A stretch of 64,000 nt of DNA from Pannonibacter anstelovis (GTDB lineage: Bacteria > Pseudomonadota > Alphaproteobacteria > Rhizobiales > Stappiaceae). Under the pieces are notes generated by a model. That model was not told where the DNA came from and ran no database searches. It was given only the letters and a program-made list of their open reading frames with translations. Both the position numbers and the translations under genes were made by a program. Location: positions 24,977 through 88,976 of the forward strand of contig NZ_JBAKBF010000015.1 of the NCBI RefSeq assembly GCF_036881715.1, read 5' to 3'. Position 1 is the stretch's first letter. Every line of letters starts with the position of its first letter. Positions 27,707-36,584 of this stretch are shown piece by piece.

Positions 27707-27860
27707 ACTGGCGCCCGGTTTCGGCACGCCGGTGATTTGCCGGGCGCGGGTGATGGACGAGCCTGCTCACCAAGTGCCGCAAACCGTGCCAGGCTTGCCG
27801 CAAGGCCAAAGCGCGTTCCTGTCTGGCCCGGTGTTCGTAGTAGCCGCCTGTGTGCATCAT
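27678..27860 (-). CDS. Possible small basic protein, DUF1127-like
   Basis: A 60-residue reading frame starting at the ATG at 27858-27860 with GGAG eight bases upstream, a good ribosome site. The product is rich in Arg, His and Ala and contains RARQERALALRQAWHGLRHL, an amphipathic basic helix like those at the start of DUF1127 proteins. Its last 28 bp overlap the end of the Lrp gene on the other strand. It is divergent from the LysR gene 101 bp away, a place where such small genes are common. It could be spurious; the ribosome site is the best evidence. Confidence 0.45.
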   Translation of the reverse strand: MMHTGGYYEHRARQERALALRQAWHGLRHLVSRLVHHPRPANHRRAETGRQFSAGCAWTG

Positions 27861-27961
27861 GACTGTATCTCCGCTGGAGTGGATTTGCAGCCACCTTCGC
27901 ATCTCCGTTGATTTCTGATAATCTGGCCAATATCGAATAAACCTTCCCAAGGATCCGGATA

Positions 27962-28885
27962 ATGCGGCTAGAGGACCTCCGTTTTTTTGTCCGGGCTGCA
28001 GCTCTCGGAAACCTCTCCGCCGCGGGGCGCGAGACCGGACTGTCACCATCCGCCGCCAGTTCCCGTCTGGCGTCGCTGGAGCGTGACGCCGGTGTGCAGC
28101 TGGTCAGCCGAACAACACGCCGTCTTCAGCTGACCGACGCGGGGGAACTGCTCCTGCGCCGGGCTGGCGAGGCGCTGGATCTGCTCGACGGCACCTTGCG
28201 CGAACTGGAGGATGAGGCGGCCAGACCGCGCGGCACGCTGCGTGTCTCTCTCAATATGTTCTTTGGCCGCAAGCATGTGCTGCCCTATCTGGCCGAGTTC
28301 CGTGACCTCTATCCGGAGCTCCGGCTCCAGCTGGACTTCTCGGACCGCATCGTTGACCTGCTGGCGGAGGGCTATGATCTTGCCATCCGGGGAGCCCCGC
28401 TTGCCGATTCCACTCTTCGGGCACGACGGCTTGCCGGAAACCCCCGCGTCCTCTGTGCTTCGCCTGCTTATCTCGCCCGCAAAGGCATGCCGGAGACGCC
28501 CGCAGACCTTGCCCGGCATGACTGCCTGAGTTTCCGCTCCATGCCGGTCTGGTATTTCGAGGGTCCTCAGGGGGAGATCGCCTGTCCCGTCGACGCCGCG
28601 ATCAGCGGCGACAATGGTGACTTTGCCTATGACGCGGCTCTGCTGGGGCTGGGACTGGCGGTGAAGTCGCTTGCCCATGTGTGGGAGGATCTGCGCGATG
28701 GCCGGCTGGTGGCGGTCATGACAGATTTTCCGGTGACAAGAACCGGTGCCATCTGGGCCGTCGCGCCGCCGGGGCGCGCGATGATGCCAAAGGCCCGCGT
28801 GCTGGCTGACTTCCTGACCGGAAAATATGGCAATCCTGCCTATTGGGAAACTGACTACCGGCAGGCTGGAGCAATGGAGGGCTGA
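27962..28885 (+). CDS. LysR-family transcriptional regulator
   Basis: A 307-residue LysR regulator. The HTH is FFVRAAALGNLSAAGRETGLSPSAASSRLASLERDAGVQLVSRTTRRLQLTDAG; the substrate-binding domain follows with RLQLDFSDRIVDLLAEGYDLAIRG. The sequence resembles the subgroup that controls nearby oxidoreductase or export genes, but no such gene is adjacent; the divergent neighbour is only the small basic frame. psd starts 96 bp downstream on the same strand and is unlikely to be related. Confidence 0.92.
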   Translation: MRLEDLRFFVRAAALGNLSAAGRETGLSPSAASSRLASLERDAGVQLVSRTTRRLQLTDAGELLLRRAGEALDLLDGTLRELEDEAARPRGTLRVSLNMFFGRKHVLPYLAEFRDLYPELRLQLDFSDRIVDLLAEGYDLAIRGAPLADSTLRARRLAGNPRVLCASPAYLARKGMPETPADLARHDCLSFRSMPVWYFEGPQGEIACPVDAAISGDNGDFAYDAALLGLGLAVKSLAHVWEDLRDGRLVAVMTDFPVTRTGAIWAVAPPGRAMMPKARVLADFLTGKYGNPAYWETDYRQAGAMEG

Positions 28886-28981
28886 GAAACTTTCGGGGTT
28901 CAGTTGCGGCGGCAAAGGCACTAAGAGAGAGGCAGTTCGTTTCAATCTCCGGCTCCGGACCCAATATCAGCGGGAAAACCC

Positions 28982-29692
28982 ATGTCGCTTGCCGATACCA
29001 TCACCAAGGCCTTTGTTCCCATCCACCGGGAGGGCTGGCCCTTCGTCGCCATCGCCCTTGTGGCAACGCTGATCCTTGGCTGGTTCCTTGCTCCGCTGTT
29101 CTACATCGGGCTCTTTCTCACAGGCTGGGTCTGCTACTTCTTCCGTGATCCGGTGCGCGTCACGCCGGTGGGTGACGGTCTGGTGATTTCGCCGGCAGAC
29201 GGCGTTGTCAACCAGCTCGGCCCCTGTGTGCCTCCTGCGGAACTGGCGGCAGAGCTTGGTACTGAACCGATGATGCGCATCTCCGTGTTCATGAATGTGT
29301 TCAATTGCCACGTGAACCGCGCCCCTGTTGGCGGCCGCATCGCGCGGGTGGCCTACAAGCCGGGCAAGTTTCTCAACGCCGAGCTGGACAAGGCAAGCGA
29401 ATTCAACGAGCGCAACGGCCTCGTGATCGAGAACGGAGGCACGAAAATCGGTGTCGTTCAGATCGCCGGACTTGTGGCCCGCCGCATCGTCTGCTTCGTG
29501 CGCGAGGGCGAGACGATTGGTGCGGGCGAGCGCTTCGGCCTGATCCGCTTCGGCTCGCGCCTCGACATCTACATGCCGATCGGCACCGTGCCGAAAGTCG
29601 CCATGGGTCAGACGATGATTGCAGGCGAAACCGTGCTGGCCGACCTGCGTGCCGGGCCGGAAACCGTGCAGCACATCACCCGGGTCAGCTGA
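28982..29692 (+). CDS. psd: Phosphatidylserine decarboxylase proenzyme
   Basis: A 236-residue membrane-associated enzyme that turns phosphatidylserine into phosphatidylethanolamine. It has N-terminal hydrophobic segments (ALVATLILGWFLAPLFYIGLF), the metal/active region VFMNVFNCHVNRAP and the self-cleavage site in RFGSRLDIYMP, where the Ser at residue 192 becomes the pyruvoyl group. This is the short soluble-like subfamily common in alphaproteobacteria. pssA follows 11 bp later, so both steps from CDP-diacylglycerol to phosphatidylethanolamine are one operon. Confidence 0.95.
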   Translation: MSLADTITKAFVPIHREGWPFVAIALVATLILGWFLAPLFYIGLFLTGWVCYFFRDPVRVTPVGDGLVISPADGVVNQLGPCVPPAELAAELGTEPMMRISVFMNVFNCHVNRAPVGGRIARVAYKPGKFLNAELDKASEFNERNGLVIENGGTKIGVVQIAGLVARRIVCFVREGETIGAGERFGLIRFGSRLDIYMPIGTVPKVAMGQTMIAGETVLADLRAGPETVQHITRVS

Positions 29693-29703
29693 GGAGAACG
29701 CCT

Positions 29704-30594
29704 TTGGAGACGCCCTTCGCCAGTTATGAACCAGGCCACGACGACGGTAAGCGGCGCCGGCCGGGGCGTTTCCGGCAGGTGCCCATGCGGCTCATCCTGC
29801 CCAATCTTGTCACGCTTCTTGCACTTTGCTCTGGTCTGACCGGTATCCGCATGGCCTTCGAGGGCCGCTGGGACTATGCGGTCGGCGCTGTGCTGATTGC
29901 AGCAGTGCTGGATGCGGTGGATGGGCGCGTGGCGCGGCTGCTGAAGGGAACATCACGCTTCGGGGCGGAACTCGACTCGCTGGCTGATTTCGTCAATTTC
30001 GGCGTCACCCCGGCGCTGATGCTCTACATCTGGCTGCTCAACGAGGTGAAGTCGCTTGGCTGGATTGCCGCGCTCGCCTTTGCCATCTGTGCGGCCCTTC
30101 GTCTGGCTCGGTTCAATGCGGCGCTGGATGATCCGGACAAGCCTGTCTGGTCGGTGAATTTCTTCACCGGCGTCCCGGCTCCTGCTGGTGCGCTGACTGT
30201 GCTGCTGCCCATCTATCTGGAATTTCTGGGCGTGCTGCCGCACTGGCCCGAGTTTGCCCCGCTTGTCGCGCTTTATACGGTCTGCATCGGGTTCCTGATG
30301 ATCAGCCGCTTGCCGACCTTCTCCGGCAAGAAGGTGGGCCTGCGCGTCCGGCGTGATCTGGTGCTGCCGATGTTTGTTCTGGCGGTGCTGGTGGTGGCGC
30401 TGACCGTCAGTTATCCGTTCGAGATGCTGACAGTGGGGACACTTGCCTATCTCGCGTCGATTCCCTTTGCCCTGCGCAGCTACCGGTCCTACGTGCGCTC
30501 GGACAAGACCATGCCCAAGGAGGACGGTGACGGAGACGATAGCGAGACGGATCTCGATCATCTGGGCGAAAAGGGAAGCGACGATACGCCCTGA
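29704..30594 (+). CDS. pssA: CDP-diacylglycerol--serine O-phosphatidyltransferase
   Basis: A 296-residue integral membrane enzyme that makes phosphatidylserine. The CDP-alcohol phosphotransferase signature DAVDGRVARLLKGTSRFGAE followed by LDSLADFVNFG is complete, with about seven hydrophobic helices. I placed the start at the TTG at 29704, which has GGAG eight bases upstream just after the psd stop; the longer frame from 29305 overlaps psd and is not real. The C-terminal 30 residues are acidic (DGDGDDSETD). It shares the operon with psd and is followed by a strong terminator. Confidence 0.95.
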   Translation: METPFASYEPGHDDGKRRRPGRFRQVPMRLILPNLVTLLALCSGLTGIRMAFEGRWDYAVGAVLIAAVLDAVDGRVARLLKGTSRFGAELDSLADFVNFGVTPALMLYIWLLNEVKSLGWIAALAFAICAALRLARFNAALDDPDKPVWSVNFFTGVPAPAGALTVLLPIYLEFLGVLPHWPEFAPLVALYTVCIGFLMISRLPTFSGKKVGLRVRRDLVLPMFVLAVLVVALTVSYPFEMLTVGTLAYLASIPFALRSYRSYVRSDKTMPKEDGDGDDSETDLDHLGEKGSDDTP

Positions 30595-30620
30595 AGGCAT
30601 CTTGCAGGTCAGGAAATGCA

Positions 30621-30656
30621 CAAAGCCCCCGTTCGTTGGACGGGGGCTTTGTTTTT
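30621..30656 (+). terminator. Strong Rho-independent terminator after pssA
   Basis: A perfect 12-bp stem (CAAAGCCCCCGT, 30621-30632, with 30640-30651), 7-base loop and a following T5 run, 27 bp after the pssA stop and just beyond the end of the convergent RND gene. Confidence 0.9.
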
Positions 30657-30669
30657 CAGGGCCTTGGGC

Positions 30670-33600
30670 CTATTCGGCGGCGCTGGTCATCGGGACGCCA
30701 GGGCTGTTGGCGGCCTGCTGACCCATATCCTTATCTGAATCCTGTCCGGAGCCCGGTCTGCTGCCTGTCATCCGCTGCCAGAGCTTCACCGCAAAGCGCG
30801 CCCAGACGCCGGGCATCGCAATCATCACCGGGATCAGCACCAGCGTGAGCAGGGTTGAGAAGCCGAGGCCAAAGATGACGGAGGTGGACAGCTGCACCCA
30901 CCAGCCGGATGTGACACCGCCAAGAGCGATTTCCCGGTTCAGGAAATCCAGATTGATCTGCGTGGCCATCGGGATGAGGCCTGCAATCGTGGTGATGGTG
31001 GTCAGCATGATCGGCCTGAGGCGCTGGGCCGAGGTTTTCAGGATGGCATCCAGGGCCGGCATACCGTCTTCGCGGAAGCGGTTGAACGTGTCCAGCAGGA
31101 TGATGGCGTTGTTCACCACGATGCCTGCCAGCGCGACAATGCCGGTACCTGTCATGATGATCGAGAATTTCTGCCCCGTCACCCACATGCCCAGCAGCAC
31201 GCCGAACACTGACAGAACCACGGTCGTGAGGGTCAGGAAGGTTTGATAGAAGGAGTTGTACTGGGTCAGCAGGATCAGGAACATCAGGAAGAGTGATGCG
31301 ATCATTGCCTTCATCAGGAATTCGCCGGACTCCTTCTGGTCCTCGTCCGCACCGCGGAACTTCAGGATCACATTGGAAGGCCAGGTTTGGGTGGACAGCC
31401 AGGTATTCAACTCCTTCACCTTGTCGTCCGGCGTGAAACCGGAAGCAGGATCTACCGTTGCCTTCACCATCATCGAATAAAGGCCGTCCCGGCGGGTGAT
31501 GGAGGAAACCTTTGGTGCTGCCTCCCGCTCAATGAAGTTGGCCAGCGGCACAAGACCAAGCGGTGTCTGCAGGCGCAACTCGTCAAACCGGTCGAGCGTG
31601 CGCTCATCGCGCGGCAGGCGCACGCGGATGTCTACCTCGTCCTCGCTGTCGCCCGGACGGTACTTGCCGATCAGCACACCGTTGGTGACAAGCTGCACCA
31701 TACTGCCCACCGGGACAATTGCCGCCTGATAGCGGCCGGCCTGTTCCCGGTCGATTGAGATCTGCCACTCGATGCCGGGCAGAGGCCGGTCATCCTCCTG
31801 ATCGATCAGGTCGGGCATGGTGTCCACATGCGCGCGGACGCGGGCAACCGTTTCCACCAGCGTCTTGTAGTCGGTGGATTTCACTTCAAGCTGGATATCC
31901 TTGCCCGTTGGCGGGCCGCCCTCGATCTTGCGGGTTTCCACCTTGATGCCGGGCAGAGGGGCCGTGCGCTCGCGGATTTCCTGGAAGATCTCAACGGCCT
32001 TGCGGCGGCAGCAATAGTCCTCGAACTCCAGCTGCAATTCGCCGATCACGTCGGCGGGCTTGTCCTGCACACCGTCCATCTTGGGACCGCCGCCGCTGCC
32101 ACCAGGTGGGAAGGCTGATGTGATAACGTTCATCACGCCTGCAGTCTGCAGCACTTCCCGCTCGACACCCATGACGATGTCGCGGGCCTCGGCGGCTGAC
32201 AGGTTGCCACGGGCTGAGACCAGAACGACCGCCTGCTTCGGTTCCTCATCCACGAAGAACTCGACACCGGTGCTGTGGGTCATGAAGCCAATGGTGATGA
32301 TGGCGCAAACCCCAGCCATGGCGGCAATGGCAACAAGATTGCCAATGGGGTTGCCAGCCAGCAGCTTCAGCCCGCGCACGTAAAGGCCGGTGAGGCCGCG
32401 GACATCGCGCACGTCAAAGGCATGGCTGCCGGAGAGGGCTTCTGCTTCCTGGCGCGCGTCTTCCGCCCGTGATGCGGCTCGCCGTTTCAGGAGCGCCACT
32501 GCAGGAACAAGAAGCCTGTGGCTGACGAAGCCTGCCGCCACGAAGGCTGCAACGGCAAGGCCATAGACTGCCAGTGCCGGAAGGGCCTTGAGGGCTGGCG
32601 CCACAAGAACGGCAGATGCTGCAAGGCTCGAAAAAACCAGCGCTAGCAGCAGCGCAGCGTGCCGCTCCACCCAGTGAGATACTGTCGCAAACAGACCGCC
32701 CGTGACCGGAACGAACACCGTCGCCGTCAGCAGCGAGGCCGCCAGCACGATGATCACCATGATGGGCAGATAGCTCATGAACTCGCCTGCCACACCCGGC
32801 CACATCAGCATGGGAAGGAAGGCGGCGAGGGTCGTTGCCGTGGAGGAGAATATGGGCCAGAACATGAGCTTGGCCGCGCGGATGTAGGCTTCCCGGTCCT
32901 CCATGCCCTCGGCGATCTTCCGGTCGGCGTATTCCACCATGACGATGGCGCCATCCACCAGCATGCCGACGGTCAAGACCAGGCCGAACATCACCATGAT
33001 GTTCACGGTATAGCCGAGGCCGGTCAGGATCAGGAAGCCGACCATGAAGGACGTCGGGATGGCAAGGCCGACGAGAAGCGCCGAGCGCAGGCCCAGCGAG
33101 CCGACGATCAGCACCATGACGAGGAAGATCGCGGTCAGGATCGAGGACTGCAGCGAGCCGAGCACTTCGAAGATGTTCTCCGACATGTCGAGCATGACGC
33201 TGACGCGGATTGTCTGGGGCCAGTCTTTCGAAGCTTCTGCAATCACGGCGCGGACAGCGGCGTTGTTCTCGATCACATTGGTGCCAATGCGCTTGGTGAC
33301 ATTGAGCGCAATCGCCGGTTCGCCGTTGACGCGGATAAAGGAGGTGGCGTCCTTGAAGGTGCGGCGGATCTCAGCCACATCGCCCAGCGTGACGACGCCT
33401 TCGCCAGCCTGTTTGAGCGGCAGGGAATAGACATCCTCCCCCGTCTCCAGAAGGCCGGGAACCTTGACGTTGAAACGGCCTGAACCGCTGTCGAGGAAAC
33501 CGGCCGGCACCAGCTGGTTGTTCTGCGTCAGGGAGGTGATCAGCTCCTGCTGGGTGATCGCGTAGGATTCCAGCTTGCGGCTGTCGATCAGCACTTCCAG

Positions 33601-34146
33601 CAGCTCTTCCCTGTGTCCGGCCAGATCAGCGGAGCGGACGGTGTCCACCGCCTCGATCTGGTCCTTGAGCCGCCGGGCATAGGTGTAGAGTGTGCGCTCG
33701 GGGACATTGCCGGACAGGGCAACGGTTAGTGTCGGGGCAAGCGCAAAGTTGGTTTCGGAGATCGTGGGTTCTTCCGCATCCGCAGGCAGCTTCGACTTGG
33801 CCTGATCCACCTTGTCGCGCACATCCGACATGGCCTCGTCCTTGTTGAACGAGATGTCGAATTCCAGCACGATACCGGCATGGCCTTCTGACGCGATAGC
33901 TGTCAGCTCCTTCAGGCCGTCAAGGCCACGCAGCTCCGTTTCCATGGGGCGCACCAGCAGGCGCTCCGCGTCCTCAGGTGAGATGCCCTGCTGGGCAATG
34001 GAGACGTAGAAGACCGGGACGTCGATATCCGGGTTCTCTTCCTTGGGGATGGTGATGTAGCTGAGCGTCCCGCCCAAGACGAGCGCCAGCAGAAGCATGA
34101 GCACCGTCTTAGGCCGGCGCAGGATGGCCTCAAGTGCGCTGATCAT
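30670..34146 (-). CDS. RND efflux pump permease with extra hydrophobic segments
   Basis: A 1158-residue inner-membrane pump subunit of the AcrB type, about 100 residues longer than usual. The first helix (VLMLLLALVLGGTLSYITIPKEENPDI), the porter region and the proton-relay helix (LTVGMLVDGAIVMVEY, Asp398) are typical, though AcrB has two adjacent Asp here. Between helices 6 and 7 (about residues 495-550) two further hydrophobic stretches are inserted, followed by a charged linker. A Cys-Cys pair (YCCRRKA) lies in the second porter half. It overlaps the membrane-fusion gene by 4 bp and belongs to a padR-MFP-RND operon; no outer-membrane channel gene is nearby. Confidence 0.93.
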   Translation of the reverse strand: MISALEAILRRPKTVLMLLLALVLGGTLSYITIPKEENPDIDVPVFYVSIAQQGISPEDAERLLVRPMETELRGLDGLKELTAIASEGHAGIVLEFDISFNKDEAMSDVRDKVDQAKSKLPADAEEPTISETNFALAPTLTVALSGNVPERTLYTYARRLKDQIEAVDTVRSADLAGHREELLEVLIDSRKLESYAITQQELITSLTQNNQLVPAGFLDSGSGRFNVKVPGLLETGEDVYSLPLKQAGEGVVTLGDVAEIRRTFKDATSFIRVNGEPAIALNVTKRIGTNVIENNAAVRAVIAEASKDWPQTIRVSVMLDMSENIFEVLGSLQSSILTAIFLVMVLIVGSLGLRSALLVGLAIPTSFMVGFLILTGLGYTVNIMVMFGLVLTVGMLVDGAIVMVEYADRKIAEGMEDREAYIRAAKLMFWPIFSSTATTLAAFLPMLMWPGVAGEFMSYLPIMVIIVLAASLLTATVFVPVTGGLFATVSHWVERHAALLLALVFSSLAASAVLVAPALKALPALAVYGLAVAAFVAAGFVSHRLLVPAVALLKRRAASRAEDARQEAEALSGSHAFDVRDVRGLTGLYVRGLKLLAGNPIGNLVAIAAMAGVCAIITIGFMTHSTGVEFFVDEEPKQAVVLVSARGNLSAAEARDIVMGVEREVLQTAGVMNVITSAFPPGGSGGGPKMDGVQDKPADVIGELQLEFEDYCCRRKAVEIFQEIRERTAPLPGIKVETRKIEGGPPTGKDIQLEVKSTDYKTLVETVARVRAHVDTMPDLIDQEDDRPLPGIEWQISIDREQAGRYQAAIVPVGSMVQLVTNGVLIGKYRPGDSEDEVDIRVRLPRDERTLDRFDELRLQTPLGLVPLANFIEREAAPKVSSITRRDGLYSMMVKATVDPASGFTPDDKVKELNTWLSTQTWPSNVILKFRGADEDQKESGEFLMKAMIASLFLMFLILLTQYNSFYQTFLTLTTVVLSVFGVLLGMWVTGQKFSIIMTGTGIVALAGIVVNNAIILLDTFNRFREDGMPALDAILKTSAQRLRPIMLTTITTIAGLIPMATQINLDFLNREIALGGVTSGWWVQLSTSVIFGLGFSTLLTLVLIPVMIAMPGVWARFAVKLWQRMTGSRPGSGQDSDKDMGQQAANSPGVPMTSAAE

Positions 34147-35243
34147 CCCTTTGCCTCCCCGTTCATCACCGGCTCGACCAGCTGGCCCTCACCGACGAAA
34201 TCCTGTCCGACGGTGATGACGTCCACCGTATCCGGAAGGCCGGTGATCCAGATGCCATCACTTTCGCCGCCCGCAATCGAGACGGGCAGGAAACGCACCC
34301 TGTTGTCCTTGTCCACGCTGCGCACACCGACACGCCCATCATCATCCAGCGTCAGGATTGCCGGGCTGACGCGGTGTGCCTGACCTTTCGACAGCTCCAG
34401 CCATGTAACGGCGGTGACACCGTCTCGGGCAAGGCCGTCCGGGTTGGGCAGTTCCACCTCGATGCGGAAGGTGCGTGTGTCGGGATTGGCGGCCGGCGCG
34501 ATGTAGCGCACACGGCCTTCCATCTTCGTTCCGCCAACCAGCTCGACGGTGGCTGGCATGTTGAGGCTGAGGCCGGATATGTTCAGTTCCGAGACCTGAC
34601 CGATGGCGATCATCGGGTCGGAGTTCACCACCGTGCCGCAGGCCGCGCCCACCGAGAGGTGATCACCGACGCGGGCCATCGGGCTTTCCACCACGCCGGC
34701 AATGGGCGAGCGGATGATGGTGCGGTCCAGCTCCAGCTCGGCTTCCTGAAGTCTTGCATCGGCGGCATCGAGAGATGCCTTCAGCGCAGCCACGCGGTTT
34801 TCCGTGGCAAAGCCTTTCGTGCTGAGCTGTGTTGCCGCGTCATAGTCGGCGCGGGCCTGTGCCAGAGCGGCCTTGGCCTCCAGAACGCGGGCCTCGCGGG
34901 TGCCTTTGTCTATCACGCAAAGCGCATCGCCAGCGCTAACAGTGCCGCCTTCGCGGGCCGGGCGTTCGACGATCCGCCCCGCTGTTTCGGCGCGCACGGA
35001 AACCTTGGCAAATGCTTCGGTACTGCCGCGCACCTCCAGCATGGCCGATCGGGGCTCTGCTACCAGCCGTGCAACCTGGACACGGAAGGGTTTCACATCC
35101 GCAGCGTTCTGCCTCTCGGCAATGGGGGGAGCGGCATGGGCTTCGTCCCCCAATCCGCCGACCACCAGTGTGCCGCTCCACATCCACAGGCCAACGCCAC
35201 CGGCAATCCCTGCGGCCAGCAGCACAGAAAAATTAACACGCAT
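34143..35243 (-). CDS. Membrane-fusion (periplasmic adaptor) subunit of the RND pump
   Basis: A 366-residue adaptor of the HlyD/AcrA type. An N-terminal anchor or signal (MRVNFSVLLAAGIAGGVGLWMW) is followed by the lipoyl halves (VRAETAGRIVERPAREGGTVSAGD and IRSPIAGVVESPMARVGDHLSVG) around a coiled-coil hairpin (ARVLEAKAALAQARADYDAATQL...), then beta-barrel parts. The start ATG at 35243 has GGAG nine bases upstream; the frame extends to 35333 without support. Its stop overlaps the pump gene start (ATGA), and padR lies 28 bp upstream on the same strand, so the adaptor links pump and regulator in one transcript. Confidence 0.92.
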   Translation of the reverse strand: MRVNFSVLLAAGIAGGVGLWMWSGTLVVGGLGDEAHAAPPIAERQNAADVKPFRVQVARLVAEPRSAMLEVRGSTEAFAKVSVRAETAGRIVERPAREGGTVSAGDALCVIDKGTREARVLEAKAALAQARADYDAATQLSTKGFATENRVAALKASLDAADARLQEAELELDRTIIRSPIAGVVESPMARVGDHLSVGAACGTVVNSDPMIAIGQVSELNISGLSLNMPATVELVGGTKMEGRVRYIAPAANPDTRTFRIEVELPNPDGLARDGVTAVTWLELSKGQAHRVSPAILTLDDDGRVGVRSVDKDNRVRFLPVSIAGGESDGIWITGLPDTVDVITVGQDFVGEGQLVEPVMNGEAKG

Positions 35244-35271
35244 CGAACTCGCTCCGTTGGTCAGGGCCTGC

Positions 35272-35859
35272 TTATTCGGCGGCCAGCGGTGTCTGGATGA
35301 CTGGAGGGCTTTTTTCCTGCGCGGCATTGCCATCAGCGATGGTCTCCAGCTCTGCGCGGTTGGCCTCCAGATATTCGATCTTCCGGGTCATGCAGTCGAT
35401 GCCGAAGCAGATGCTCCAGAGCATGCCTTTGGTCGCCGGTGTGTCCGGCAGCCGTGACCTCAGCTCGCTCAGCTGATTAAGCTTGGAGCGTGTCTGCTCG
35501 ATCTGCTGGTCCAATGCCCTGCGTATGGCGGCCCCGCCGGCCTGGTTTGCGCACATGGCCACCAGAAGGAACGGAGAGCGGAAAATGTCGGGCGGCAGCT
35601 CTTCCTGCAGCATGTCCAGCAGGGCAGCACGTCCGGCCTGCGTGATGCTGTAGACCTTGCGGGCGGGTTTGCCGGGCAGCCTCTCCTCCCGCATGGTGAC
35701 GAGACCATCCGCTTCCAGCTTTGCCAGAGCCGGATAGATCGACCCGTAGCTGGCATCTTCAAAATAGCTGAAACAGCCCGAGGTCGATTCCTTGCGGATT
35801 TCGTATCCAGTGGCATCTCCTGCCGAGAGCATTGCAAGGCAGAGGCGGCGTACACTCAT
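35272..35859 (-). CDS. PadR-family transcriptional regulator
   Basis: A 195-residue PadR regulator: winged helix in residues 1-85 (LCLAMLSAGDATGYEIRKES, YGSIYPALAKLEADGLV, KVYSITQAGRAALLDML) and a helical C-terminal dimer domain. It is the first gene of the padR-MFP-RND operon and presumably represses it until a pump substrate binds. A perfect 14-bp palindrome lies 52 bp upstream of the start. I used the ATG at 35859, which begins the conserved domain; an upstream ATG at 35943 would add unrelated residues and run into the palindrome. Confidence 0.9.
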   Translation of the reverse strand: MSVRRLCLAMLSAGDATGYEIRKESTSGCFSYFEDASYGSIYPALAKLEADGLVTMREERLPGKPARKVYSITQAGRAALLDMLQEELPPDIFRSPFLLVAMCANQAGGAAIRRALDQQIEQTRSKLNQLSELRSRLPDTPATKGMLWSICFGIDCMTRKIEYLEANRAELETIADGNAAQEKSPPVIQTPLAAE

Positions 35860-35910
35860 CTGGATGGTTCCCTGGCGAAGGTCCGGAAAGCGGGCTTTCG
35901 ATGTATCATA

Positions 35911-35924
35911 CCGATATATATCGG
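35911..35924 (-). promoter_or_regulatory. Probable PadR operator
   Basis: CCGATATATATCGG is a perfect 14-bp palindrome in an AT-rich stretch upstream of padR. Its AT-rich centre resembles sites of PadR regulators. It would control the whole efflux operon. Confidence 0.65.
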
Positions 35925-36080
35925 ATGAGTATATAGAGTTCACGAAACGAACTTTAAGAGGGCGGAAAGGTAAAATTCAAAGAGACGTTTTGCCGCCTTT
36001 TGGAGGATTGATTGCCAGGGCGGGGAGGGGCATTGTTTCAGAAGGGCGAAATTGCTTCGCCGCATGAGGAGGCTCCGTTC

Positions 36081-36476
36081 ATGCCCTTTCTGCCCCGTCT
36101 GCGCCTCAGTCTTCGTAAGGCCAGGTTTCTCCCCGAGAATCCGTTGTTGCGGCTTCTGGCGGTCAATGCCCTGTCCGGTTCTGCCGTCGCGCTTGTGGTG
36201 GTGGGTGGTCTTTTTGCCTCCAATGCGGGCGGGCTCTACGATCTGGTTGCCAATGCCAGCGAGCCGGCAGTGCCAGTCATCCTGCTCGCCTTCGGCTTCA
36301 TCATCACGCTGGGCTCCGCCGCCATGGGAACGGCCGTCATGATGCTGCCGCGCGATGGCGGGAATGACAGCGGCCGTGGCCGCCGCGAACAGGCTTACAG
36401 GGGATTGCCGGGTGAGCCGGCTCTGATCCCGGTGCCGGTGCGCTCCACCCCGCAGCGGACGGTGCGGCGCGGCTGA
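36081..36476 (+). CDS. Small two-helix membrane protein of unknown function
   Basis: A 131-residue protein with a basic N-terminus (RLRLSLRKARFLPENP), two transmembrane helices (LLAVNALSGSAVALVVVGGL and PVILLAFGFIITLGSAAMG) and a charged, Pro-rich cytoplasmic tail. Start ATG at 36081 with AGGAGG nine bases upstream. I do not recognise a named family. It stands between the divergent padR operon and puuE, 108 bp before the latter; a shared function is not evident. Confidence 0.8.
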   Translation: MPFLPRLRLSLRKARFLPENPLLRLLAVNALSGSAVALVVVGGLFASNAGGLYDLVANASEPAVPVILLAFGFIITLGSAAMGTAVMMLPRDGGNDSGRGRREQAYRGLPGEPALIPVPVRSTPQRTVRRG

Positions 36477-36584
36477 TTAATCTCTTTGCAGTGCCTGCCC
36501 TCAGAACACGGCTTGCCAAAGCGGCCTGTTCCGGCTTCCATGGATCCTGTTTGCGAGTTGATTTGCAAAAGGATTTGAAGGCGC

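Noticed and set aside
29305..30594. A longer version of pssA starting inside psd
   Set aside because: The first 130 residues are the psd gene read in another frame; the TTG at 29704 has a proper ribosome site and gives a normal PssA.
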